Shown: positions 1 to 6,871, counted from the first letter of the stretch. The stretch: DNA of 20,237 bases from Baffinella frigidus (GCA_026770585.1 MU646333.1:950299-970535), one strand, 5' to 3'. Notes: generated from the letters alone by a model not told the origin. Numbers and translations: made by a program.

Positions 1-117
1 GTCGTTGCGCTTCAACGCAAACGCTCAGAGGCGAGTCAAAACGATGACTTGCCGGTTTCAGAAAGTTGGCCTGAGGTCGATCGATACCCTGTTGGTTTCG
101 ATCCGTAATAACCGCAC

Positions 118-141
118 GTGTCTCTCTCTCTCTCTCTCTCG
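118..141 (+). repeat. (CT)n microsatellite / polypyrimidine tract
   Basis: A CT dinucleotide run sits directly before gcccgcag, so it could serve as the polypyrimidine tract of the splice acceptor at 147-148. That role is inferred from position. Confidence 0.8.
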
Positions 142-148
142 CCCGCAG

Positions 149-211
149 CGGTTGGAAAACGCTCCAGTTCAACGCTCCGGTTACTCAAAAGGTTGCGGCA
201 TTCCGCGGGGG
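149..211 (+). CDS. Putative internal exon, basic Leu/Arg-rich
   Basis: This 63-base block has an acceptor AG at 147-148 behind a CT tract and a textbook donor GTGAGT at 212-217. In the frame that joins the next block (first two bases complete a codon, one base left over at the end) it reads VGKRSSSTLRLLKRLRHSAG. The phase matches the two leading bases of the block at 260. The basic, leucine-rich segment could be an S4-like or linker segment of a channel, but lacks a clean Arg-every-third pattern. Product not recognised. Confidence 0.4.
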
Positions 212-259
212 GTGAGTCTGCGGGCAAAACTCTAAACCCTAAAACCTAAATTTAAACAG
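212..259 (+). other. Putative 48-bp GT-AG intron with telomere-like repeat
   Basis: The sequence begins GTGAGT and ends AAACAG. Its second half is made of AAACCCT-like heptamers. It joins two open blocks in compatible phase. A 48-bp intron is short but possible in protists. Transcript evidence is absent. Confidence 0.4.
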
Positions 260-424
260 GGGTGGGGCTGTCAACGCTGCTCGGGAACCTGCTCGTGGCC
301 TCGCCTTTTCCCATGGAACTCAACCTCGAAATCTACACCAGGTTTGGGGGTTGGGGTTTAGGGTTTGGGGTCGGAGTCCCCCGCACGATGGTTGGAGGCG
401 TTTCACCTTTGTGCCGGAAGTAAG
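260..424 (+). CDS. Putative exon, copy 1 of a repeated coding block, interrupted by heptamers
   Basis: From 260 the frame reads GVGLSTLLGNLLVAS, then PFPMELNLEIYTR. A 27-base TTTGGGG/TTTAGGG-like stretch at 344-370 then intervenes. After it the frame continues SESPARWLEAF and HLCAGSK, up to a possible donor AAG|GTACTC at 424/425. The copy at 1210 has the same flanks joined directly (ACCAGGTCCGAGTCCCCC). So either the heptamers were inserted here, or they were lost there. I do not recognise the protein. Variants of this block recur at 503, 714, 944 and 1210. Confidence 0.4.
344..370 (+). repeat. Telomere-like heptamers inside an exon-like block
   Basis: Degenerate TTTGGGG/TTTAGGG units separate ACCAGGT from CGGAGTCCCCCGCAC. 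These two flanks are contiguous in the copy at 1240-1262. Confidence 0.65.
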
Positions 425-502
425 GTACTCACCACTGAACGCTTTCGGCATTGCTCCCTCTCGCTCTTGAGGAAATCGAGACCCACACAGTGGGTTTCGA
501 GG

Positions 503-566
503 GTTTTAACGCTGCTCGGGGCCTCGCCTTTTCCCATGGAGCTCAACCTCGAGATCTACACCAGGT
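503..566 (+). repeat. Exon-like block, copy 2 (in-frame 12-base deletion)
   Basis: Compared with copy 1, the bases for NLLV are missing, so the frame reads LLGASPFPMELNLEIYTR. The deletion is a multiple of three. Codon differences in MEL and LEI (gaa to gag) are synonymous. It runs straight into the 21-bp minisatellite. Confidence 0.7.
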
Positions 567-570
567 CCGC

Positions 571-717
571 GCTACTGGTAGTAGTAAAGGAGCTACTAGT
601 GATAGTAAGGGAACTACTAGTAATAGTGAAGGAGGGACTAGTAATAGTAAGGGAACTACTAGTAATAGTAAGGGAACTACTAGTGATAGTAAAGGAGGTA
701 CTAGTAATAGTAAAGGG
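571..717 (+). repeat. 21-bp minisatellite, seven units
   Basis: The units resemble GAACTACTAGTAATAGTAAG, 21 bp each, with small changes. The length is seven codons, so the frame stays open (K/E-G-x-T-S-N/D-S). One frame runs from the array into block copy 3 at 714. Translation is not supported otherwise; the opposite strand is also open. Confidence 0.85.
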
Positions 718-790
718 CTGTCAACGCTGCTCGGGAACCTGCTCGTGGCTTCGCCCTTCCCCATGGAACTCAACCTCGAGATCTACACCA
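714..790 (+). repeat. Exon-like block, copy 3
   Basis: This is a nearly full copy reading LSTLLGNLLVAS then PFPMELNLEIYT. Against copy 1 the changes gcc/gct, cct/ccc, ttt/ttc and gaa/gag are all silent third-position changes; one AGG to ATG change (R to M) is at the 3' edge. CCCTAAA repeats follow. Confidence 0.7.
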
Positions 791-798
791 TGTCCTTA

Positions 799-943
799 AC
801 CCTAAACCCTAAACCCTAGACCGTATACCCTAGACCCTAGATCCTAGATCCTAGATCCTAGATCCTAAACCCCAAACCCTAAACCCTAAACCCTAAACCC
901 TAGACCCTAGACCATAAACCATAAACCCGAAACCCTAAGACCT
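799..943 (-). repeat. Telomere-like array (CCCTAAA / CCCTAGA / CCTAGAT)
   Basis: The heptamers drift from CCCTAAA to CCCTAGA to a CCTAGAT variant and back. They lie between block copies 3 and 4. The TTTAGGG form is on the minus strand. Confidence 0.85.
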
Positions 944-980
944 TCCCTATGGAGCTCAACCTCGAAATCTACACCAGGTC
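944..980 (+). repeat. Exon-like block, copy 4 (3' part only)
   Basis: Only the FPMELNLEIYTR portion is present (ttccctatggagctcaacc and on). The ccc to cct and gaa to gag differences are silent. Both sides are CCCTAAA arrays. Confidence 0.65.
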
Positions 981-1206
981 CTTAACCCTAAACCCTAAAC
1001 CCTAAACCCTAAACCCTAAACCCTAGACCCTAGACTCTAGACCCTAGACCTTAGATCTTAGACCTTAGACCCTAGACCTTGGACCCTAGACCTTAGCTTC
1101 CAGACCCTAAACCTTAAACCCTAAATCCTAAACCATGAAACATAAAACATAAATCATAAACCATACATCATAAACCATAACCATAAATCCGAAACCCGAA
1201 ATCCCA
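981..1206 (-). repeat. Degenerate telomere-like array
   Basis: Clean CCCTAAA units at first decay through CCTTAGA and CATAAAC forms towards the next exon-like block. This looks like an ageing array. Confidence 0.8.
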
Positions 1207-1209
1207 AGC

Positions 1210-1262
1210 CCTTTCCCATGGATCTCAACCTCGATATCTACACCAGGTCCGAGTCCCCCGCA
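1210..1262 (+). repeat. Exon-like block, copy 5, uninterrupted junction
   Basis: This carries the 3' half of the block continued directly into ccgagtcccccgcac, with no heptamers. It shows two E-to-D changes (gaa to gat). It serves as the reference junction for the interruption at 344-370. Confidence 0.65.
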
Positions 1263-1264
1263 CA

Positions 1265-1316
1265 AAGCTTTATGACAGATGAAAACCAACATGGCCGCCA
1301 TGTATCTCTTCCGTGA
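1265..1316 (+). repeat. Dispersed repeat F, truncated copy
   Basis: It resembles 4087-4182 and 18945-19227 (shared pattern: TTTAT, GGATCGAAAC-like, CAACATGGCC, then TTCCGTGA.GGC). It stops at the MITE beginning at 1317. Confidence 0.5.
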
Positions 1317-1474
1317 CGGCCACGCGACGATAGCATGGGCCTCAAATCGACAGAGGACTAACTCGGTTTGGGTCTAATCAGTACTAATCCGCGGACGGAT
1401 TCCGTCCGCTTTGTACCAGGAATAATAGAAAGACGCAGTCGATTTGAGGTGCTGGTCATCGTCGCGTGGGGCCG
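1317..1474. mobile_element. MITE family A, copy 1
   Basis: The terminal inverted repeats share CCACGCGACGAT at the ends and CCTCAAATCGAC further in. The total is about 158 bp with no coding capacity. The internal motif AATAGAAAGACGCA also occurs in copy 2 at 14970-15139. No clear target-site duplication is visible. Confidence 0.7.
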
Positions 1475-1729
1475 AACGGAAGCAGGACATCGGCGTCCCC
1501 CGCACCACGCTTGACTGATCCGCGCATGCCACCGGGGGGGGGGTACAGTTCTCCTGCCTTGTCGCGCTCACGCCAATCTCCCGCCCGCCCCACACAAAAA
1601 TCTTCTAAGAAACGTTTGCATGTCGGCCTAGAAACCGCCACCCGATTTGCTTTACAAAAACCTGTTCGCGTTGCAGCGGGGCGTTCCTGACGACGGGAGC
1701 TGAGCTCCCGTTGGGTTGGAGCCATTTAT
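1475..1729. other. Intergenic, no gene seen
   Basis: The sequence is GC-rich with a G8 run near 1535-1542 and a small hairpin at 1692-1710 (ACGGGAGC / GCTCCCGT). Short open frames on both strands show no recognisable protein. Confidence 0.5.
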
Positions 1730-1827
1730 GCTATCTTAAGCCTTGGTTTGATGCCTAAATAGCATATCCTTGCTTATCTTAATCTTATCTTGATAAGATT
1801 AAGATAAGCAAGGAAGCCTAAGATATC
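1730..1827. mobile_element. Foldback element with 22-bp perfect central palindrome
   Basis: Arms 1768-1789 and 1792-1813 are perfect reverse complements separated by two bases (CCTTGCTTATCTTAATC...). Outer imperfect arms (CTATCTTAAGCCTT against AAGCCTAAGATAT) extend the symmetry. It is AT-rich in GC-rich surroundings, consistent with an inserted MITE or a cruciform-forming site. Confidence 0.65.
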
Positions 1828-1867
1828 AAAAAGTATCAAATTTCCAAACCCCGAACCGGCTTCCGTG

Positions 1868-1897
1868 AAGTTCGTGCGCCTCTCCAAGGACCTCCCG
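1868..1897 (+). pseudogene. Exon fragment KFVRLSKDLP
   Basis: Ten codons match the segment AFVRLSKDLP of the exon-like block at 2003-2130, with several synonymous differences (ctc/ctg, tcc/tcg, aag/aaa). A short tandem repeat follows. It is a partial duplicate of a putative channel exon. Confidence 0.45.
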
Positions 1898-1985
1898 CCC
1901 ATCCCACACAAAAAAACATCCCACACAAAAATCCCATCCTACACAGAAATCCTCGCCCATCCCACACAGAAATCCTCAAACCCGC
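1897..1985 (+). repeat. Short tandem repeat (CATCCCACACAAAAATC-like)
   Basis: Four to five degenerate units of CATCCCACACARAAATC lie between the exon fragment and the next acceptor. A related unit is at 1585-1607. Confidence 0.7.
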
Positions 1986-2002
1986 GTTTCCCCCCTCCTC
2001 AG

Positions 2003-2130
2003 CGGGGCCTTTCTGGCGGCGGCGCTGCTCGCCATCCTGGCCTTCGTGCGGCTGTCGAAAGACCTCCCCGGGCGGGCATTCGGGACCATGCTGATCCTCG
2101 TGTATTTCGTCTTCATCTGCATCCTCGGCG
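2003..2130 (+). CDS. Putative exon: S4-S5 linker and S5 helix of an ion channel-like protein
   Basis: An acceptor (ctcctcag at 2002) and a donor (GGCG|GTGAAC at 2130/2131) bound this block. The frame reads GAFLAAALLAILAF, VRLSKDLPGRAFGT, then the hydrophobic MLILVYFVFICILGG. Joined in phase to the block at 2812 it continues LEIFGGANLLTG. Known four-domain Na/Ca channels have a linker ending near SLP, then a hydrophobic S5, then I-x-G-x-Q-L-F-G-G; this order and spacing match well. The assignment rests on pattern recognition only. Other polytopic membrane proteins are possible. No start or stop is seen. Confidence 0.42.
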
Positions 2131-2153
2131 GTGAACCCCGCGCCACTTGACCT

Positions 2154-2228
2154 CATTATTATTATTAATACTTATCATAATCATTTTATCAATAACATTA
2201 ATAATAATATCATTATTATTATTATTCC
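2154..2228. repeat. AT-rich (ATT)n/(AAT)n tract
   Basis: ATT units on one side and AAT units on the other give partial self-complementarity. It lies in the presumed intron between the two exon copies. Confidence 0.85.
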
Positions 2229-2298
2229 CCTTCTTCTTGGTTTCTCTCAGCCTGGATGGAGAGAGAGCTCCAAACGTCTGTGAGCCTTCAGACACCTG

Positions 2299-2455
2299 CA
2301 CCCGAAACATTAACCCGGAACCCGAAACCTCAACCCGAAACCCGAAACCCGAAACCTCCCGAAACACGAAACCCGGAACCCGAAACCCGAAACACTAAAC
2401 CCGAAACCCGAGATCCGAAACCCGAAATCCGAAATCCGAAACCCGAAATCCGAAA
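2299..2455 (-). repeat. Heptamer array, CCCGAAA type
   Basis: About 20 heptamers, mainly CCCGAAA with GATCCGAAA variants. The change from CCCTAAA removes the stop codon, so all frames stay open; this explains the long spurious open frames here. Confidence 0.9.
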
Positions 2456-2518
2456 CCGGGTGGGCATTCGGGACCATGCTGATCCTCGTCCACTTTGTCT
2501 TCATCTGCACCCTCGGGG
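2456..2518 (+). pseudogene. Second, 5'-truncated copy of the S5-like exon
   Basis: It reads GWAFGTMLILVHFVFICTLG with a donor GGGG|GTAAGC at 2518/2519. The 5' half is missing and the CCCGAAA array runs up to the break. Against 2069-2130 there are three silent and three replacement differences. It could be a functional alternative last part or a dead duplicate. Confidence 0.5.
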
Positions 2519-2521
2519 GTA

Positions 2522-2808
2522 AGCACTACACCCTACACCCTCAACCGTACACCCTTCACCCTACACCCTACACCTTGAACCCTGAACCCTACACCTTGAA
2601 CCCTGAACCCTACACCCTGAACCCTGAACCCTACACCCTAAACTCTAAACACTACACCCTACACCCTACACCCTACACCCTACACCCTACACCCTAAACA
2701 CTAAACACTAATCCCTAATCCCTAATCCCTAAACCCAAACCCTAAACCCAAAACCCTAAACCCTGAACCCTAAACCCTAAACCCTAAACCCTAAATCCTA
2801 AACCCTAA
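2522..2808 (-). repeat. Heptamer arrays CCCTACA / CCCTGAA / CCCTAAA
   Basis: Blocks of one heptamer variant follow one another (CCCTACA, CCTTGAACCCTGAAC, CACTAAA, CCCTAAT, then CCCTAAA). The array lies between a donor (2519) and an acceptor (2810-2811), so it would be intronic. Confidence 0.9.
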
Positions 2809-2811
2809 CAG

Positions 2812-2864
2812 GGCTCGAGATCTTCGGAGGCGCCAACCTTCTTACCGGGAACCTTCGGAGGGCG
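2812..2864 (+). CDS. Putative exon continuing the channel-like frame
   Basis: The acceptor aacag ends at 2811. The two leading bases complete a Gly codon with the single base left at 2130 or 2518. The frame reads GLEIFGGANLLTGNLRRA up to a possible donor GTGCGT at 2865. LEIFGG fits the end of S5 in voltage-gated channels. Partial copies with silent leucine codon changes (ctt/ctg/ttg) occur at 3074 and 3232. Confidence 0.4.
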
Positions 2865-2889
2865 GTGCGTTTAGTGTTGAGGGTTGAAA

Positions 2890-2923
<34 letters not shown>

Positions 2924-3114
2924 GGTTGAGGGTTGAGGGTCGAGGGTCGAGGGTTGAGAGTTGAGGGTCAAGGACAGCGTTTGTTTTTGGATTCACCCGT
3001 GCCGCTGGTTTAGATTCACCCGCGCCACTTCACCCGTGCCACTTTTTTGTATTCACCCACGCCCCCGCACCAACCTTCTGACCGAAAACCTTCGGAGGGC
3101 GGTGCATTTCGGGT

Positions 3115-3160
<46 letters not shown>

Positions 3161-3620
3161 GGTTTAGGGTTTAGGGCAGCGCTTTTTTTTGCATTCACAC
3201 GTGCCACTTTTTAGGATTCACCCGCGCCACCGTGCCAACCTTTTGACCGGGACGCCAAAAGACAGTGGAACCATTGCCATTACCTCACGCCACAAACTAC
3301 TACGCACAGCCACAGCTGAGCCATCCACGGCCGGGAACCTTCTGAGGGAGGTCATGCAGCAGAGCATTAGGGTTTAGGGTTTAGGGTTTAGGGTTTACAG
3401 TGTTTTTCTGGATTATCCCGTGCCGTACCACCTTGCGTCCAAAAAAAGTTAAGAGTCTAGGGTTTGGTTTACGGTTTAGGGTTTAAGAAGCAGAGCACAG
3501 CGTTTTTGTACTTTCACCCGTGCCACCTTATTTTCGAGTGACCCGAGTCATTGCAATCTGCTTCGCTAGGCCCAGATCTTAGGGTTTAGGGTTCCGAGTT
3601 TAGGGTTTAGAGATCAGAGT
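2865..3620 (+). repeat. Composite tandem array: exon fragment + GGGTTGA/GGGTTTA heptamers + CAGCGTTTTT/ATTCACCCGTGCC module
   Basis: Degenerate units repeat the same order. Heptamers lie at 2875-2972 (GGGTTGA), 3108-3178 (GGGTTGA then GGGTTTA), 3364-3400 and 3458-3486 (GGGTTTA). Each is followed by a CAGCGTTTTT-like stretch and ATTCACCCGTGCCACTTTT-like sequence near 2974, 3174, 3398 and 3493. Exon fragments NLLTEN-LRRAV (3074-3106), NLLTGT (3232) and GNLLREV (3328-3352) open the units. The fragments at 3232 and 3328 are joined by about 80 bases of open frame. Confidence 0.65.
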
Positions 3621-3675
3621 TCCTGTCATGCAGAACGCCAATTCGAGAAGGGCGTTTTTTTTAGACGCGTGTTTG

Positions 3676-3720
3676 GAACCCTGACCTCTAAACCCTAATC
3701 TCGGAACCCTAAACCCTAAG
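3676..3720 (-). repeat. Short CCCTAAA-like array
   Basis: A few degenerate CCCTAAA units lie between two copies of ACGCGTGTTT (3665 and 3722). Confidence 0.7.
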
Positions 3721-3785
3721 AACGCGTGTTTAAAATATTTTAAACACGCGTTTGGCCTGGCGAAAATACGTCAAACACGCGTTTG
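3721..3785. repeat. 32-bp perfect palindrome plus direct repeat
   Basis: 3721-3752 is a perfect palindrome with half AACGCGTGTTTAAAAT. AAACACGCGTTTGGCC occurs at its right end and again at 3773-3788. It could extrude a cruciform or be a very short foldback element. Confidence 0.8.
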
Positions 3786-4086
3786 GCCCCCAAATACGCT
3801 CTCTCGGCGTGTTCCACGCCAGGTCATACATAACCCGGAATTTCAGTGTACAAGTCTTTTTAAATATTTGTAGCTGGATCCGATTTTTTTGTATTCGGAC
3901 CGGACGTGGAAACTATGAACCGTCGCGACTTGGAGGGGGCCGCACACTCATTCAGTACCACGAAACGAACCGTTGCGTCCTGAAATTCCCAGTAACAACC
4001 TGCCGTGGTCCGTGGTGTTTCTCTCTCAGCGTGTTCCCGCGTCTCGGACGTGACCAGAGTCGTGTCCACTCAGTACGGCTCGCCAG
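3786..4086. other. No gene recognised
   Basis: A 136-codon open frame covers part of this on the plus strand. It shows no domain, no splice logic and no repeatable composition bias. I see nothing else here. Confidence 0.4.
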
Positions 4087-4182
4087 AGAGAAATGTGCGT
4101 TTATTTCGGATCGGAAACAACATGATGGCCACCATGTTTTCCCGTCCGTGAAGGCTTTGTGAGACCAGGACCTAAACGACAT
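4087..4182 (+). repeat. Dispersed repeat F, intact copy
   Basis: It shares GTTTTCCC.TCCGTGAAGG and GAC.AGGACCTAA with 19182-19225, and TTTATT.CGGATCG.AA with 18952-18972. The 1265 copy is truncated. It has no coding pattern. Confidence 0.55.
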
Positions 4183-4315
4183 AATACTCAGTCCGCGCTG
4201 ACAAGGCCCGAGGGGCCACGAGGCTAGAAATGGGACCATTTTAAAACAGAGCTTCTTTTACAAGTGAAGGGGGGGGGATCAATGTGTAGTAAGTTTCATG
4301 CAAATAGGGGCGTTT

Positions 4316-4353
4316 GGTCACGTAGCTCAAGTTATAACTTGAGCTACGTGACC
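4316..4353. repeat. 38-bp perfect palindrome
   Basis: The half-site is GGTCACGTAGCTCAAGTTA, followed with no spacer by its exact complement. It could be a miniature foldback insertion. It contains a CACGTAG core on each side, but no known operator is claimed. Confidence 0.9.
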
Positions 4354-4470
4354 TAGCATGCCCGTGACTGGTACTAAATTTAACAACCCCACATTTAAAA
4401 TACCCCCTCTTCTAGCCTCGAGTGGGGAGGAGGGGTTGTTGTAAAGCGGCCAACGAGAAAACTCGCTTGA

Positions 4471-4636
4471 TGTGATCCGAAAGGAAGCATGGCCTTTCTA
4501 CAGAACAAGTTCCGGTGTCCGCCTATGTTGGGAGCTTGAAGAACCTAAATGACCTAAAGGACGTATGTCTTGTCTGCAGAACAAGTTTCGGTGTCCGCCT
4601 ATTGTGGGAGCTCGAAGAACCTAAAGGACCTAAAGG
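4471..4636 (+). repeat. Dispersed repeat B2, two tandem copies
   Basis: The unit runs TGATCCGAAAGGAAGCAYGG, TTTCTACAGAACAAG, TTCCGGTGTCCGCC, TGTTGGGAGCTCGAAGAACC. The second copy (4561-4636) lacks the first module. Other copies lie at 6624-6712 and 13037-13103. The stretch can be read as FLQNKFRCPPMLGA, but a stop follows in the first copy. Confidence 0.7.
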
Positions 4637-4663
4637 ATTCACCCGTAACAAGAAAAATCGCTT

Positions 4664-4843
4664 CAACCCTAAACCCTAAACCCTAAACCCCTGCGCGCAC
4701 CTCTACAGGCGACTCAAATGGCGCTCTCACTAAACCCAAAACCCGAAACCCCAAACCCTAAACCCCAAACCCTAAACCCCAAACCCCAAACCCTAAACCC
4801 TAAACCCCTGAGCATACCTCTTCAGGCGACTCAAATGGCGCGC
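4664..4843 (-). repeat. CCCTAAA arrays alternating with a GGCGACTCAAATGGCGC module
   Basis: Two units each pair a CCCTAAA-type array with CCCCTG.GC..ACCTCT.CAGG followed by CGACTCAAATGGCGC (4689-4729 and 4806-4843). Confidence 0.75.
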
Positions 4844-5176
4844 GTCCGCGCAGCGTGACCGCCAATCGTCGCGAAATAGCGCGCGAAACGGGTTGGGGGT
4901 TAGGGTTAGGGGGTTCGGGTTCGGGGGTTCGGGTGCAGGGTGCAGGGTGCAAAGATCCGCCACCTTTCTGTCTTATGGCCGATAGGCGGGCGTGACCGGA
5001 GTGATCACGCCCTGATCACGTCCTGACTGCACGGCCAAGTCGCGTCCCGAATCGCGACGTTTCGCGGCGATCGCGTCCGAGGGGTGTGGATTTCGGATGC
5101 GCCCGATTTTGGGCACACCGGTGGAAGGACTGCGGTTTTTTGAATAAATGGGACCGCGATTTCTCCAGACCCGATC
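4844..5176. other. GC-rich intergenic with short GGGTTCG/GGGTGCA array
   Basis: GGGTTAG, GGGTTCG and GGGTGCA units occupy 4888-4950. The rest is CpG-rich (TCGCG clusters) with no gene recognised. Confidence 0.5.
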
Positions 5177-5297
5177 TACAGGGGTACCTCGCTCATAAGA
5201 AACGCCCACCCCCCTAGGACCACCATAGGGCCCTAGGCATGGTCCTACTGTAAGGTCCTAGGGGGGGGCGGTTTCTTATGAGCGAGGTGCCCCTGTA
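5177..5297. mobile_element. MITE family B, complete copy (TA-flanked)
   Basis: Inverted repeats of about 45 bp begin CAGGGGTACCTCGCTCATAA and include GAAACGCCC and CCCCCCTAGGACC. TA sits outside each end, the usual target duplication of Tc1/mariner-type MITEs. The 121-bp total has no coding capacity. Confidence 0.85.
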
Positions 5298-5572
5298 GTA
5301 CTAGAGGGTTAACTCAATCTTGCGTCCAGCCAACCCTCTGGTTCTACAAGGGTATCTGGGCTATGAAACCATAACTTCACAACACAGACCGGATTTGCCC
5401 CCCCCGTTTCTTAATTTAGTACCAGAGGGTTGACTAAATCTGGCGTTGACCCCTGTAGAAGGTGCTAGAACAGTCCGCTGCCGATCGGTGAGGGAACAGT
5501 CCAGCAGTTTTCAAGACTTTCACCTGAATCCAGGTCCGGAATCCGGACCTGAGCTTTTCATCACACAGCGGG
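5298..5572. other. Short direct repeats, no gene
   Basis: TAGTACTAGAGGGTTAACT (5296-) and TAGTACCAGAGGGTTGACT (5418-) are direct repeats of about 35 bp with downstream similarity. A hairpin with ten-base arms (CAGGTCCGGA) occupies 5531-5551. No protein signal. Confidence 0.55.
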
Positions 5573-5692
5573 CATCTAAGGGATTTTGAAGAACCCTTAA
5601 GCGATAAGACCTACGACCCTACGGTAGGCAACCCGTAGGGACATAAGGGGGTTCCTACGAATAAGGTAACGGAAACTCGGCCCGAAATGGGC
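5573..5692 (+). repeat. Dispersed repeat K, copy 1
   Basis: It carries AAGGGATTTTGAA, CCCTACGGTAGGCAACCCGT and GGTAACGGAAACTCGGCC. Copies at 18146-18226 and 18312-18422 share the same order. Internal CCCTACGGTAGG is near-palindromic. Confidence 0.75.
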
Positions 5693-5706
5693 CGAAAATC
5701 CCTTCG

Positions 5707-5750
5707 TACAGGGGTACCTCGCTCATAAGAAACGCCCACCCCCCTAGGAA
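5707..5750 (+). mobile_element. MITE family B, solo left end
   Basis: TACAGGGGTACCTCGCTCAT through CCCCCCTAGGA matches the left arm of 5177-5297 almost exactly. No partner arm follows, so this is a half-element or deletion relic. Confidence 0.75.
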
Positions 5751-6344
5751 TTGTGTCGAGGTCCCTCGCGAGGGACAGGTTGCGAGCCTCATCCTCCCAG
5801 GGTGTGTGGGTTTGACACGTGTATTGGTGTGGCAAACCCTAAGCCCTAAACCTCAACGGCCGCCTCCTGAGCATCGCCCGCACTTGGAGCGAAAACGTAC
5901 CAGGGTACGCTGGTTGACTTTTGAAAACCACTGCCTTGAGGTGGAAATGACTTTTGACAACCCCTTCGACGATTCTGGCGTGGTAGGCGGTTATGCGTAC
6001 GCGTATGATCCTAGGATAACTTTTCTAGTCAACTATCCTGGAGAAATCTCACCGTATCTTCCTAGATTTTTTTGAATGGATGAAGCTGCGATTTCACCTG
6101 AGAAGATCTAGAAGCACAGACCACACGCTTTTTTATGCGACTTCATGTGTAATCGCCGGCGTTATCCCCCGAGTTTATTGCAGCATGACCGAGAGAGAGA
6201 GAAAAAGAGGCAAGGATAGAGAGAGAGAGAGAGAGACCTGTATGGTATGTACACAGGGCAGATTCGAGCTGACGCACATTCAACACCAAATCACGGGAGA
6301 AATGGATCTAACGGCAGGGGAAGCGCTCCTTCGTTGATGCCCCA
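5751..6344. other. No gene recognised; GA microsatellite
   Basis: An (AG)n tract lies at 6191-6236. Small palindromes occur at 5896-5909 (CGTACCAGGGTACG) and 6009-6018 (ATCCTAGGAT). An open frame at 5806-6075 has no recognisable features. Confidence 0.5.
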
Positions 6345-6568
6345 TACAGGGGTACCTTCCGCATCCCTGAGGTGGCCAGTAGGCCCATACGCCCTACCGT
6401 AGGGCCCTAGGACCTGTCTAGGACCTCTTGGCCCGCAAATTTGGGGGCCTGGCCACTTAAGGGATAAGAAAAAGTCCCCGCCTAGGACCCTACAGTAGGC
6501 CTAAGCCTAGGGCCCTACGGTGGTGCTAGGGGGGGGGGGCGTTTTCTTATGAGCGAGGTACCCCTGTA
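6345..6568. mobile_element. MITE family B, long copy (TA-flanked)
   Basis: The left end TACAGGGGTACC and right end GCGAGGTACCCCTGTA match family B. Internal CCCTAC.GTAGG motifs repeat. The 224-bp length suggests extra sequence relative to the 121-bp copy. Confidence 0.75.
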
Positions 6569-6623
6569 GAGGGCCATGCACTCAGCCGGTTTCTGCTACG
6601 ATCCTTTGCATCGGGGGGGCTAA

Positions 6624-6712
6624 TGTGATCCGAAAGGAAGCACGGTTTTTATGCAAATAAGTTCCAGTGTCCGCCTTTGTTGGGAGCTCGAAGAACCTAA
6701 AGGACCCAAAGG
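6624..6712 (+). repeat. Dispersed repeat B2, copy
   Basis: It begins TGATCCGAAAGGAAGCACGG and ends GAAGAACCTAAAGGACC, colinear with 4471-4560. The central part is diverged. Confidence 0.7.
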
Positions 6713-6783
6713 CACAGGTATCAAAGAGAGCCTGCGCGCGCACGATCTGAAGCAAGCGTAGATCCGAGGCGAGAGCCAAACAT

Positions 6784-6845
6784 TCTGGGGACACTACCCC
6801 GTGTAAAGTCACTCCGGTCATCCTACACGGGGAAGCGTCCCCAGA
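6784..6845. repeat. Hairpin, 22-bp arms
   Basis: Arms 6784-6805 and 6824-6845 (TCTGGGGACACTACCCCGTG, three mismatches) enclose an 18-base loop. It could be a very small foldback element. Confidence 0.7.
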
Positions 6846-6871
6846 AACACCTGCGGCACACCACAACCTAA

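Noticed and set aside
799-1206. A true chromosome end (telomere)
   Set aside because: The arrays are degenerate, short, in both orientations across the window, and flanked by other sequence on both sides, so they are interstitial.
3752-4162. 136-codon plus-strand frame
   Set aside because: It spans dispersed repeat F, begins in a repeated palindrome region and has no recognisable domain.
4971-5060. Possible tRNA or structured RNA in the GC-rich stretch
   Set aside because: I could not form a cloverleaf with acceptor, D and T arms; only scattered short pairings are present.
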